Under the pieces are notes generated by a model. It saw nothing but the letters and a program-made list of their open reading frames with translations, searched no databases and was not told where the DNA came from. A DNA stretch of 64,000 bases from Galaxea fascicularis. Lineage: Eukaryota; Cnidaria; Anthozoa; Scleractinia; Euphylliidae. A program made the position numbers and the translations under genes. Positions 11,936 to 23,100 of this stretch are shown here, piece after piece (within the stretch, counting starts at the first letter, position 1; every line of letters begins with the position of its first letter). Location of the stretch: the NCBI GenBank assembly GCA_948470475.1, contig OX419341.1, positions 4,639,353 to 4,703,352 on the forward strand, given 5' to 3'.

Positions 11936-12233
11936 TAATATACAACACCAGCAAAAACAAATCAACGTTGAACAAATAATACTGATAACGAATATAAATG
12001 TAATTGCCATAATCAATTTCTGATTTTCAAGTGCTTTGTACTTTTTACTTCGGACAGCAAAAATAGCCCGACCTAAACAAACGCTCTTATTTTAGTGTTG
12101 GGCCTTTTGCTGACAACGTCTGTGTACAGTAAGCAGATGAGCGTAACACCGCGTTATGTCCCGAAATAAGGGCAATATTAAACTTACCGACTCGAAAACA
12201 AACCACCAATTAATTCCAAAATAAGCTCCTCCG

Positions 12234-12434
12234 AATAGACCTTTTTAGCTTGTCGATTTTGTTTTCCCAATGTAGACCATGTGATCTTCCCAAGGGAATT
12301 TGCTTTTTGTCTTTTCATAAATTATGCGTACATATGCACGTGAATTTTGCTAAACTTCAAAGAAACAGTTCTCTTGGGTAACATCACGTGGTCTACAATG
12401 GGAAAACAAAATCGACAAGCTAAAAAGGTCTATT
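12234..12434. mobile_element. palindromic MITE-like element, AATAGACC family, copy 2
   Basis: Inverted-repeat copy of the element at 627-827, in the opposite orientation, with the same AATAGACCTTTTTAGC ends and the same central TATGCACGT / ACGTGCATA sequence. No ORF. The two copies support mobility. Confidence 0.8.
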
Positions 12435-15400
12435 AAGAGCGTCAACAGTTGTACAATATTAAAAAACCCGATCAACAGACAAACAACGGATCGAAATCCG
12501 CCAATAAGTAGAAGAGAAAATTGAAGTTGAGAAAAGTAACCAATAAAAAACGGTTAAAAGTGACCAATCATTGTAACAGAAAATAAATTCAATTAGATGT
12601 TTTTGTAAACAAGTTGAATTGACCACGTGCAAATCTTGTGATTGATCAAAGGTCGTGTTGGATGCACGTGACCGATCAAAGTTCGGAGTCGCATTTAACC
12701 AACAGCGCTGCCTTATTCATGTGGGAATTAACCAAAAAACTTGCTATTACCAAACGTATGCACGTGATAGATCAAAGTTGAAAATCGCATTTGATAAACA
12801 GGCCTGTATGTCTTGGTGCCTGTTTACACGTGAGAGACAAAAGTAATTTGACAAATGACATTGCTCACTATCCGAAATCACCATTTTCATTGTTTTAAAA
12901 CATAAAAACGGCTTCACTTCAAGGGGAACAAATATCCAGATTAAGGATTCCCTTCCATAGCATTTCCTCCGTGCAAATATCACTTGTGGAAACAACCACT
13001 TCTGATTAGACAAATATTTATAGTTTTCAAATCCGTCAAACATATGTTTATTTTCGTCACACAATGCTCTTCCAGTTTTAACAATGTTCTTGCGGTTTTG
13101 ACAAAATAAGCAAAGGAACCAAAAAAACACAAGCAAAATTACAAAACTAAGCACTCGTCCACTTCGAAACGAAATATTTGCTCCCCGAGTAGGAGCCGCT
13201 CAACCAAATTACCTTGATGCTGAATCAATTACCACTAGCATTATTCGTTTAATTAACGTTTTTTGCCGCTTTTCACCGCCTGCTTATTTCCGATAATCAG
13301 AGCATTCAATCAGTTCAATGGCAAATAGTAATATGCGATTTAAAGAACACTGCTTGATCAGAGAACGGCATTTCTTCCCCTCTAGGTCTCTCGCGGTTAC
13401 ACTACGGGTTGTTTGAATAACTCGACGTTTCAATTCTCAAAAAACTAAATTTCATTGTTTTTAACCCTTACTGAATTCTCCTCAGAAGTGGTCGAGTGCC
13501 ACTAACATAGTTCTACTTTCGTTTTCATCGGGAGAGATGAGAAACTCCGGCTGATCTTTGCTAACAATGGGAAAGGAATGTGCTGCTCGTTTCAGCAGAC
13601 GGTCATTGGAGAGGAAAGATGCGTGACGAACCAAAAGAGCGTCTGCGAAGGAGACTAAACACTCGGTTGTTTATATAACCAACAAGCCGCGGCCGTAAAC
13701 TTCAAATATTTTCGTCCCCACCTTACTACCTTCATCATCCATCGAAACAGCACAACTCATACTTCATTCTAATCTGACTCCAGTATCTCACGCCTATCGT
13801 TGTCATTCACGCATGCGTTAAATATGCAAACCCTTTTCTCCGGAAAGACTACCATAATGGTGGTACCCCATGGCGTGATAGTAATAAATAAATCACGCAA
13901 AAATAAGTAGATGACGCGTGACATTCCACGCTGATATTCCTTTGAGCGTAATTAACACGCATGCGTAACTTTAGTCTCAGTGCTGACCATCACTGACCAT
14001 ATGCTATCAAAAACACTATAAAACAGGCAATTAGATTGGCCGCTGGCTGAAGCAATGCCATCTAAAGGAACCTTTGTTTCATTGGTTCAAGGCAGAACCA
14101 TCCGACCAAGGAAGAATTTCTTGAGCTTCATGCTGACATAGAGCAATTTTGTTTACACAAAATAGCTCAAAAAGACGTAACATTCAACACGCTCTTTCTA
14201 TGAGAAAAAAAACAAAACAAAAACAAGCTTTGAAAAAAAAAAAAACTCAGCCGGTAACGGTACCTCCGTGTTTGGAGCGCTGTACCCTGACGATTAACCC
14301 GAGATTTCGGTCCGGGGATCGCTTATACCAACTGAGCCCCGCACACCCGAGTGAATATTCCGTCATCCCATGACAGCCAGTGAGGGAGAGATTTGTCGGC
14401 CCCTAAACCATTCGTGACAATCCCACTCCAAACGCGCAGCAAAGTACCGGTCCTACATATCAAACTATGGATGAAAAATTTCTATTTAAACATTATGTGA
14501 TTTTTAGTCATTTTGTCATCCATGTGGTGCGCATTTACTACATGCGCATGCGTATTGCCATATTAAATATTCTAAACGGAATAGAGAAGCTGATGCATGC
14601 TCATGCATACTTAATAGGCAATTTTGGCGTGTTTTGCTTTGTAAGTAATGCGGTAGGTACAGTATTTTGCCAGTAGGACTGGATGACTCGACGCTTATGC
14701 AAAACATAGATGAAATAAGAATTGGAGAACTTGCATGCCGACTTTACCAAGGAGTTACGTGCCCAGAATTAATCATCTCGTGCGTCAACACGGAAATTTT
14801 GGACGAGCGGCACAAGCTGCCGTAAAATAGCTTATGTTCGGTCTGCTGAAAGAGTAAATAGGTAAATGGCGAAAAGAACTGAAAGACCTTGAACCGAGCT
14901 TTGCTGGAAATACATACCACGGGCTCTAGGAGACTATTGTGCATTGGAAACGCCAAGACAAAACTGGGTCTTTTTGGTGTTGTCCGAGGGCGCGCGTTCA
15001 AAGCAAAGACTTTTCGTTTGGTAGCACAACAAACGGTCATTTTCAGTGGTGAAAATTAAGAGCTCTGCTGAATTGATTGGGTGCTAAAGTTAAGTTCTAA
15101 CAACACGCTAAGCATCTGACAGTAACAGCGCGGTGCATTTCAACTTTCACTCAAATTCTTCAAGCAGTAACGGTGCCGCATCATTACAGTATATGGGTCC
15201 CTGGCGACCCGGCAGCCATTGCAGTGGAGTCTCATTTAGGCGCAGTTTGCCGATCATTATTTGCACCGTTTAAATCCTTTGGCTCCATTGGCGAAGAAAT
15301 AAGTTTTCTTCCGTTTCGGATCGGCCTATTGAAAATTTAATTTCCCCTTCCAGAAATACTGATTTCACATTTTTTTAAAGCAGCAGCTGAAGAGATGCAT

Positions 15401-16054
15401 AAAGAATCAAAGCCGTAGTTCTTAATGAAGACCTCACAATGTTCCAGTTTCATATGTTGCAATTCGTGAGACATACTGACAGCTGACAACAAGGTCAAAT
15501 TCTTCAAAGACGAGGTAATGGACACAAGGTCCATCCAGATCGTTTTGAGAACGATGAAGAAAATCAATCGGATGAAGAGGAGAAAAGCCCTCAAGCATCT
15601 CAATTAGAGCTTCGACGCAAAGAGGCCCCGCAAATTGAGGCTCTAATTGAGAGTATGGAGGGCTTTTCGGCGAATAGCAAAATTAATGCCACTGAACAAA
15701 ATGTGTAACCAGCAGATGTCTTGTTGCAGATTCAACAAATTTGCTATGAACAATATGTTTCAAAAATTTGTGGAATACTTTTTAATGACATTTTAAAAGG
15801 AAATTTGGAAGCATAATCATCAAAAGTACATAACATTGTTCGACGGGTTTTAATAATGTGGAGCCATGTGCTATGAAAATAGTATCAGCATTACTACTGA
15901 AACAGGTGGGCTCACTGTTTTTCGGAGACGTGCATAGCAGTTTCCAAATTATGAACACGCGATCTTCCGCTGGCACCGTGTGAGTAAGTGCACGTACATG
16001 ATGGTGGCCTATTGTTATCATAGCAAATTTAAGACATGCAGATGTGAAAAAAAA
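12435..16054. other. gene-free stretch with scattered repeat-like fragments
   Basis: I find no supported gene. A short related block (GCACGTGA-TCAAA-TTG) recurs at about 12615-12800. A segment at 13590-13670 (GCGTGACGAACCAAAAGAGC) has a relative at about 31347-31390. A tRNA-like GGCTCAGTTGGTATAAGC lies on the minus strand near 14330. An inverted repeat sits at 15581-15670. ORFs on both strands are short and unrecognised. Confidence 0.4.
15581..15670. repeat. imperfect inverted repeat, ~30-bp arms
   Basis: Left arm GAAAAGCCCTC..CTCAATTAGAGC pairs with right arm GCTCTAATTGAGAG..GAGGGCTTTTC, separated by about 28 bp. The arms could fold into a hairpin or be the ends of a tiny element. No ORF. 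Confidence 0.6.
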
Positions 16055-16320
16055 CTGGAAAATTTAAATAATAATAATAATAAGGCACATAAACTTAAAG
16101 AATAGAGACAAAAAAAGAATAAAGAAAAGAAAAAGATCAAATAAAATTAAAGCAAAGTGAAAATACAAAAAATTAAATAAATATAAATAAGCAGAAATAA
16201 AAAATGAAAACGCGAATTAAAAATGAATAAAAAGAAGAAAATAAAAGAAAAAAATGAATTCAGAAAAAACAAAATTGAAAAAAGTAAAGATATACTTATA
16301 GCTTTCTCAACATAAAAAAA
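16055..16320. repeat. A-rich low-complexity tract
   Basis: About 265 bp composed almost entirely of A with interspersed T and G (AATAA, AAAGA, AAATAAA variants), starting from an AAT run. It could be a decayed poly-A tail or simple-repeat expansion. The integrase-like remnant starts 150 bp downstream. Confidence 0.8.
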
Positions 16321-16472
16321 TACACGTCAGTGCAAATGCAGTCCAAAAAAAATTTAAATTTACTGTGATAACGGATTGAATATCTTTTTTGTTTCTTTTA
16401 AAAAGAAATGTCGTAAAAGCGGCCCATTGTTAGCCCGCGACACCTAAGGTCAGTGGTTCCCTCATTTTCAAA

Positions 16473-16750
16473 ATGGTGGCTCGCTTCCGTAGCTCGGCAT
16501 GGGAGAAGGACGAGCAATTGAGAAGCGATCTTGAGCGCTATGTTTTCGCAAACTATTCTAGACAAGAAATACTAAATTTTGCTACTCGGAACTACCCTGT
16601 ATATACGTGGAGTCTACCTACACTAAGTAGGAGATTGAATTTTTTGGGGTATAAAATACATTCTTTATGACACTAAAAAAAAAGAGAGGCCAAGAAAGAT
16701 GGAAGGTCCAGGGGAGTACTTTGGATACCGGGCCAAGATCCATATGTTAT
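16473..16750 (+). pseudogene. broken N-terminal fragment of a cnidarian integrase-core-domain (transposon-derived) gene
   Basis: ATG 16473 opens a 65-residue frame. Its residues ~18-60 (LERYVFANYSRQEILNFA, then LPTLSRRLNFLGYKI) resemble the N-terminal helix-turn-helix of the integrase-core-domain proteins common in cnidarian genomes. The frame stops at 16670. Translation continues in another frame as KMEGPGEYFGYRAKIHML, resembling the conserved GPG-LLGYRA segment that follows in this family, then ends at a TAG near 16754. So there is at least one frameshift, the spacer is shortened and the catalytic domain is absent. Family assignment is from remembered motif similarity. Confidence 0.5.
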
Positions 16751-16759
16751 TGTAGTCTT

Positions 16760-17676
16760 TTTAAGCGGCGAGTGCAATCTTATTGAATTCTCCAGAGGTC
16801 ATGATCACTGAGAAGAAAAGGTGAGCTTCTAGCTATAGGCCTTTTAGATATTATCTATACCTAACGTTATTCCGCAGAAAATCACATCGACGAGAGAGGA
16901 GATAAGCTCATTAAATGCAATGGCCTTCACAGTGTTCTTATGCCTTTTACAGACGTCTTCCATTGATCGGACAATTCCCCCGCGCTTTTTTGACTACACT
17001 CCTTCCTTCTCTTGGTCGACTTTGCCGATTTCATGGGGGCGCTGTTAGATGTTAGATGAGATTTTTGTGACTGCATCGTAGGGAAACACGGGAAAAAACG
17101 CGGGAACACATGAAAACGTGTTCAGACAAGTTCCCGTGTCCGGGAACGGTGCCCGAGTACTAACCTTGGAGGTAGTGCCCGTGCCCAGGCACGGTGCTCA
17201 GATTTGTGCGCGGGCACCAACGAAAAGCTATGTTCAGACTAGTGCCCGTTCCTGAAAGCCGGGGCTTTACTTTTTTCAAGTCAATTTCCCAGTTTGACAA
17301 TGTCCTGATAGTATCTCAAATGCTGACAATAGATGAGACGCCATCTTGAATTATATATCGAGAAAGATTTCACCGCGGAACTGTTTTCAGTGTTTCCCAG
17401 TTTACCCTTAAAGTTTGCCCTGGTTGCTGTTCCGGTTCCGAATGCGGATCCGTTTGTAGATTTCCCGGTTTTCACCATACACCCGCTTCTATCGTCATCC
17501 ATCTTGCGTGCGAGGAATGCAGCTAAGGGAGGAGGAGTATTGATGAAAATCATACTTCTCAACTTGAATTATTCGTTTATTTGTCCGGTTCCGGTTCCGT
17601 TTCCGGATTCTGGATTTCCTGATTTTCCATACGCCCACAGAAATCAGTGAGGTTCACAGTTTCTTCCAGCCGTTAA
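16760..17676. other. gene-free stretch with GTTCCG-rich and 'cgggcac' repeats
   Basis: No gene seen. Around 17080-17275 are several copies of GGGAAC and GTGCCCG in both orientations, ending AAAGCCGGGGCTTTAC. Around 17425-17455 and 17580-17610 are (GGTTCC)n blocks (TCCGGTTCCGGTTCCG). These look like fragments of dispersed repeats, but I could not define ends. Confidence 0.4.
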
Positions 17677-18012
17677 AATAGACCTTTTTACCGATACAGC
17701 GGCCATCTTGAATTCCGAGGAAATTATGGGATACCCAGGGGGCAGATGAGAAATAATTATAAAGAATACTGTGGCGTGATAACTTTTAACAATAATTTTT
17801 CGCTAACCATAGAAACCACTGCCAAATACCGTGACAGAAAGATGTAACGCTTGTAATATTTGTTTTGGAATATGAGAGACAAGCAGTAAAAATTTATCCT
17901 GAAAGCTGTGTATACGATACATTTTGCAGCTATTGCCCCCTCGGCAACCCATAATTTCTCGGTCAAAACAATAGAATTCAAGATGGCCGCCGTATCGGTA
18001 AAAAGGTCTATT
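17677..18012. mobile_element. AATAGACC-ended inverted-repeat element with different interior (336 bp)
   Basis: Ends are AATAGACCTTTTTACCGATA and its reverse complement. The arms run about 40 bp through GGCCATCTTGAATTC, and an inner inverted repeat contains AAATTATGGG / CCCATAATTT. The first 14 bases equal those of the 627 and 12234 elements, but the interior is unrelated. It lies just upstream of the likely first exon of the PP2C gene, so it may contribute promoter sequence. Confidence 0.75.
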
Positions 18013-18059
18013 AGTATTAGTTACCACCCCCTCTAGACAACATTCATCACTCTCTCACG

Positions 18060-18231
18060 TGACCCAAAGTCCGATTTTCAAGATGTCGCCGAACAAGAAT
18101 TATCCGATGTCAGCGTTTACATGAATTTCGTACTGGTCATTGGCAATTCTGAGAGTCGTTCGGTATAACAAAACGTTCAAGTGTGTTTCTGCGAGCTGTC
18201 TGCGGTGATTTGCATTTGTTTCAAATTTAAG
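18060..18231 (+). promoter_or_regulatory. likely non-coding first exon of the PP2C gene
   Basis: A strong splice donor (TTTAAG|GTGAGC) lies after 18231, and the first coding exon at 20157 starts straight after an acceptor (TTTTTCCAG). A 5' UTR exon upstream is therefore expected. Short ATG frames here (for example at 18082 and 18119) stop quickly and could be upstream ORFs. The transcription start is not visible; placement is inference. Confidence 0.35.
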
Positions 18232-19250
18232 GTGAGCGATATTTGGAAGCTGTTTTTAGCTGTTAATTCTTGTTTTAACTTTTGCAGTTCGTCGTTATTG
18301 TGCATGTATGTTGAGAGCAATTAAGATAACTTTCTTGGCATAAATAGGGGTTTTTTTCTCATTTAATTTGAACACGGCGTTAGGCTTTGTTTGTGTCATT
18401 AGAGTAATTCTAAAACTCTGATATCCGTCAGTTAAAAAAGTTCACATTGTAAACAAACGACCTTGGTTGCATCACTGCAGAAGCGAACAATAATCCGTCT
18501 TTCGTTTCTTTCTAATCCAGTCTAGCTCTAAATTTCCTCTCGAACCCCTTCAACGTAACTGTTCGGTCAAGATGTGTGTCATGTAATAATCATCAAACTA
18601 ATCTTTACTACCTTGTTTGAAGTCCGTTGCTAGTGGAGCAGGCTTATAGTTTCCTAGCTGTTTCTTTAATACACAATGTTAATTCACATTTTTGTCTGTT
18701 GCACCGATATCTTAAAAACAGATTATGGTTTTTAGGTTTTCGAATCGTCTAGTTGTTTTTAAGTCTGTCGTTATCTGTTTTTGACTGCGTTGTCGACAAA
18801 CTTTTCTCGTCAGTTGCTCACGAAATATGTGTTCCTTTATATAACGGAAGGAAGTTGTCAAATCAAACCTGATTTACTTCAATTCGAATACGATTATCTA
18901 TATTTTTACCGATACCTGTGGTAAAGATCTAACCTCTTCAGTCTGAAGGAAGCTAAATTTGTGTGCTATAAAAGTTGTCCGCCATAAAAGTTTATTGCCA
19001 AGTGCTTAATCTGCTGTACATGTATATACAGAAAACTTGTTGTGCACTGCTTCATGACCCTTTTTGTTGCTCTCAATTTTTGTTACACTTTGTTTACTGC
19101 TGTCAAATCAATTGTCTCATTTTGCATAGGAAATAAATCTTCATGTTGTGAACTTGGCATCACTACAATGTACCCGTTCAAACATCAAATTCCTGTTTGT
19201 AACATCAAATGCTGATAATTAGCATTTGAACTTACAAAAACAGGAATTTG

Positions 19251-19303
19251 AAACCTATTTCCTTACATAACACAATTATTGTGTTATGTAAGGAAATAGG
19301 TTT
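19251..19303. repeat. perfect hairpin, 26-bp arms, 1-base loop, in an intron/5' region of the PP2C gene
   Basis: Arms 19251-19276 and 19278-19303 are exact complements (AAACCTATTTCCTTACATAA and on). An imperfect hairpin lies immediately upstream (about 19185-19250, arms around CAAATTCCTGTTT and AAACAGGAATTTG). The tight loop and lack of mismatches are unusual for a neutral sequence. Confidence 0.9.
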
Positions 19304-20157
19304 TGTTGTTGTTTTTTTTTATTTGAGTGATTATTGCAGGTGTATGTAAAAGGTAAAAATACCATTCAGTTGTCAGGTACAGTATATGATCACCTGTTCC
19401 AGTTTTAATGATGGATGACAAAATAATAATTTTTATTATTTTGTTTAATGCTGTCTGAGTTAAAAAAGATGGCGTTGTTCTTGTCTTGAAGACCTTACAA
19501 CTGGTTACTTTGCTTTGGCACAAAGCAAAAAAAAAAAAGAAAAAAGAAAGGTTTAGAAAGGCACATGCCCTGCCTAGCAACTATACCCGTGATTTTTCCT
19601 TGCCATGAAGGATGTCAGAAGAAGGCATCCAGTTGATTCTGAGGTCCTATAGTCAGCTGAACAACTGAACTAAATTTATCATCAAAATGTGCCTTCCTCA
19701 CAAACAATACCCTTTTATTTTTCTTTCTCTGGATACCGCTGTAGTTCTAAAACAAACAATAATTTTGATATGTGCTTAGGGTATGTTGGGTATTCTGTAA
19801 CATGACAGTTTTTATCCACAGTTTGCTACTCTTTTGCCATGAAGTGTTCCCATGAGTCTATTCTCAGCAGATAACTTGGGTTCATTTCCATACAGGTGTA
19901 GTTATGTCTGCATCAATCAGGCAATCATACATTAGTTTTGTTGGTTATGAATAAAATAGAATATCAGTCAGTTTTATCCACCCTTAGTTTTATGGCTACA
20001 CCAAAATTAATCCATTTAATCACAGTAGTACAAACCACAACTTGACCCAAGGTCAAATACAAGTCCTGTGGTTTCAGAAATGGAGTAGAACCCAGTTTGG
20101 TTCAGCTAAATGACTTGTTACTATTTATTTTTACTGAAAGCTGTGGCTTTTTCCAGG

Positions 20158-23100
20158 ATGGGGCAAACTCTGTCAGAGCCAGTAACTATCAAAGAGACTT
20201 CAACATGTTCAAATAAACTTTTTAAAGTTGGCTCTTCTTGCATGCAGGGATGGAGAATAAGTATCCTTTGAAGATTTTTGTTGAGCACTTTGTGAAGCTT
20301 CGTATTGGTACCACATTATTTTGGTATCAATGTTAATTTGTTTTGCTTGTTAAGTTTTTTAACTCAGATGGCCTAGAACTGAGAATTAATGATTCAAAAT
20401 TGTTGGTAGTGACCACCAGTGGGATCTGATGATACATAACAATTGTGTTGTTTCTCGAAATATGACATGATTTTTTTAGTGGTTTGAACCTTCTTTAAGT
20501 TGTTGCGTTAAAGCATGGCTTATCAATCATTGAGGTTGCTGGAAATCCTTGGGATCAGATTTTCCAGACTTTGAGTTTTGTATGAATATTCTTTGGTTTG
20601 ACTAATGAATAATGTAGCAACTGGTAGAAGAAAATTTGTAACTAGTAATTAGTGAACGACAACAAGAAATGCTAAAAAAACTCATTTTTGACGCTGCAGA
20701 ATAGCTTATATTAATTAAAGGCCTGTTTAAATGGTTTCAACATTCTTTCAGCATTTGTTTCATGAACATCTGTTCAAACTGTTTGAACAGATTGCCCAAC
20801 TTTGACAGAACCTTTGATGACGTCTGAAAACTATGCAAATCTTTGGAGGTCAAAACTTGGTTTATTTTGGCATGAATTCCTTCCGGCCAAATCAGTTAAT
20901 CTTGCTAGATTTATTTGATTTTAATGAAATTTGGTGAAAATATTGCAAACACATTACCGCACCAAAGTGTGTGAGGCTTTTGCAAAATTCAAAATATTTT
21001 TTTCCATGGCATTCAAGCATGTGACAAGCATGGGAAAATATATTGGTAGGCCAACTTAGTCAATCAGAATGTTGTTACCCTGTTGTCTCGACCTGAGTGG
21101 CGTAGTCCCATTTGTTTGGATCTCTGTTGTAACGCAAGGGCTATTAATTTGGTTGAGCGAACATTGTAAGTTTTTCATTTTACACTTGCCCTCACCTACC
21201 AAAACAAACATTTTTAGGGATATTTTTCAGATTCTAGCTTTTATTAGCTTTGCAGTTATATAATGGTCTTCTGGGGTTTCTTTAAAAACAACAAACAGAG
21301 GAGTGATTTTCTGAAAGGTACCCTTAACAGTTTACAGTAACCTTGAATTGACTGTTACATTCAAAATACTTAGCACGTTCCACCTATTACTCGAGAATAC
21401 TTTTGATTAACCACGAACAGAGGAAAAGCAAATTCATACTATTTCGTCATTATCACTGCAGTTAGGTACATTAACAACAATAGTAATTATTGTTGTTAAT
21501 GTACCTAACTGCAATTTAACCGCTGCCTTGCTTAAAATGGAAGGTTGGTGCCAGGAGTACCCAGAATCCACTGTGTCCAGCCAGCCCCCAGATAGAATAC
21601 AGCCCCATGGCTGGCAAATCCCCGCAACCCAGTCATGAGCCCCCATTCCAGGCACCCGTCAACACTGATTAGATCAGTGGAGGGGGGGGGGGGATAAAAT
21701 CAACAAGGGTGGGGAGTGTGGGGGAATGCTTGAAAACAACAGCTCCAAACCGCTCAGGACCACTGAAAATGCCCGGTCCAAAACTGCACTGAAAAACACG
21801 ACGATCGAACTGCAACGTTCCACGTGAGCCTGCACTTGTGAGATTGACCACTGGCCATGCACAAAGCTCGTGGCGGCTAACTTTGTTAAATTGACATTTA
21901 ACTAAATGATACATAGACTTGTAAAGAAGCTGGAATATCTCTGATTGGCAGAAAAAATTGGAACTACACATAATTTTCTCCAAGTTTTAGGGATTATTCT
22001 CTCTAAAGCATGGTTGGGGTCTGGGGCAAGTTGTGCGTGTGCAATAACAATTTATATATTTCACATGTTCACCTTCACAGGTTTCACCAATATAGTGGTA
22101 AAAACACCTAAAAAAAGTGTTATAATTACAATCTGTAATAACCCCTTGGCAACAACGTTAAGTCTGTAGTTAAGTTAGTCCCCCCTTAAGCTGCTGTTTA
22201 TCCAAAAATTCAACGAAAACCACTTGAAATAATTGAGAAAACTATGCTCAAGTGAAGGAAGACTCAATGGCGCCAAACTTGGCACGTGAACACTGCATGA
22301 AGTCTTCAACCAAAACCAATCAACAATCAATAGTTCAAATGAGATCACACTCAGGCTACAGCTGGATGATTATAATATTCAAATTAAATTTGAAAGTTTG
22401 AAACGAATAATGCAGTCCATTCGTGGTTAATCAAATCAAAAGTTTTCTTGAGAAATACGCAGAATGTGCTGAGTATTTTGACTGTAAATGCCAGACCATC
22501 TTGTAAAAAGAGATGTCAATAAAAGACCATTTGGAGATGAATGAACTGGGTGAACTGGGCGTGTGAAAAACACGGTGACTCAACACAGTACTTGGGTCTT
22601 CATGAAAAGTGATAAGGGCTTTAATAGCAAACCTCTTTCTAGAGGTCTACTCTTTGATAACAGGGTCTACTTAACAGACATTCAGCCCAAAAATAAAGAT
22701 ACAGTAAAAATATCATTCCTAAGTACAATTGTGCACAGGACACCTTCATGTAGACTGACCCCTTTTGAGGTTGGTTTTCAAAAAGTTGCAGAGTTACCAA
22801 ATGTTGTTGTTGCCATCATCAAAATTATCATCATCACTATAAATAATAGATAAGGAGGAGCTTTTCAGTAGGGCCCTGCAAACCAACAAAACAAACCCAT
22901 ATTGTGTTAAGATTCCTTAGCTTATTGTGAAGACATGGAGGATTCCCATACTGAGATACTGTCTCTCAGAGAAGACAAAGGCACTGCTTTTTTTGGTGTT
23001 TACGATGGTCATGGAGGTAGGTTACTTGTGCCATAATGTGTCGTAAAATTATTGCTTCCTAGAAAGAAGGCCTCTGTACTTGTCCAATGCACTGATGTAA

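Noticed and set aside
14246..14345. tRNA-like GGCTCAGTTGGTATAAGC on the minus strand
   Set aside because: No B box in the right place and no cloverleaf; at best a decayed SINE fragment, so not called as tRNA.
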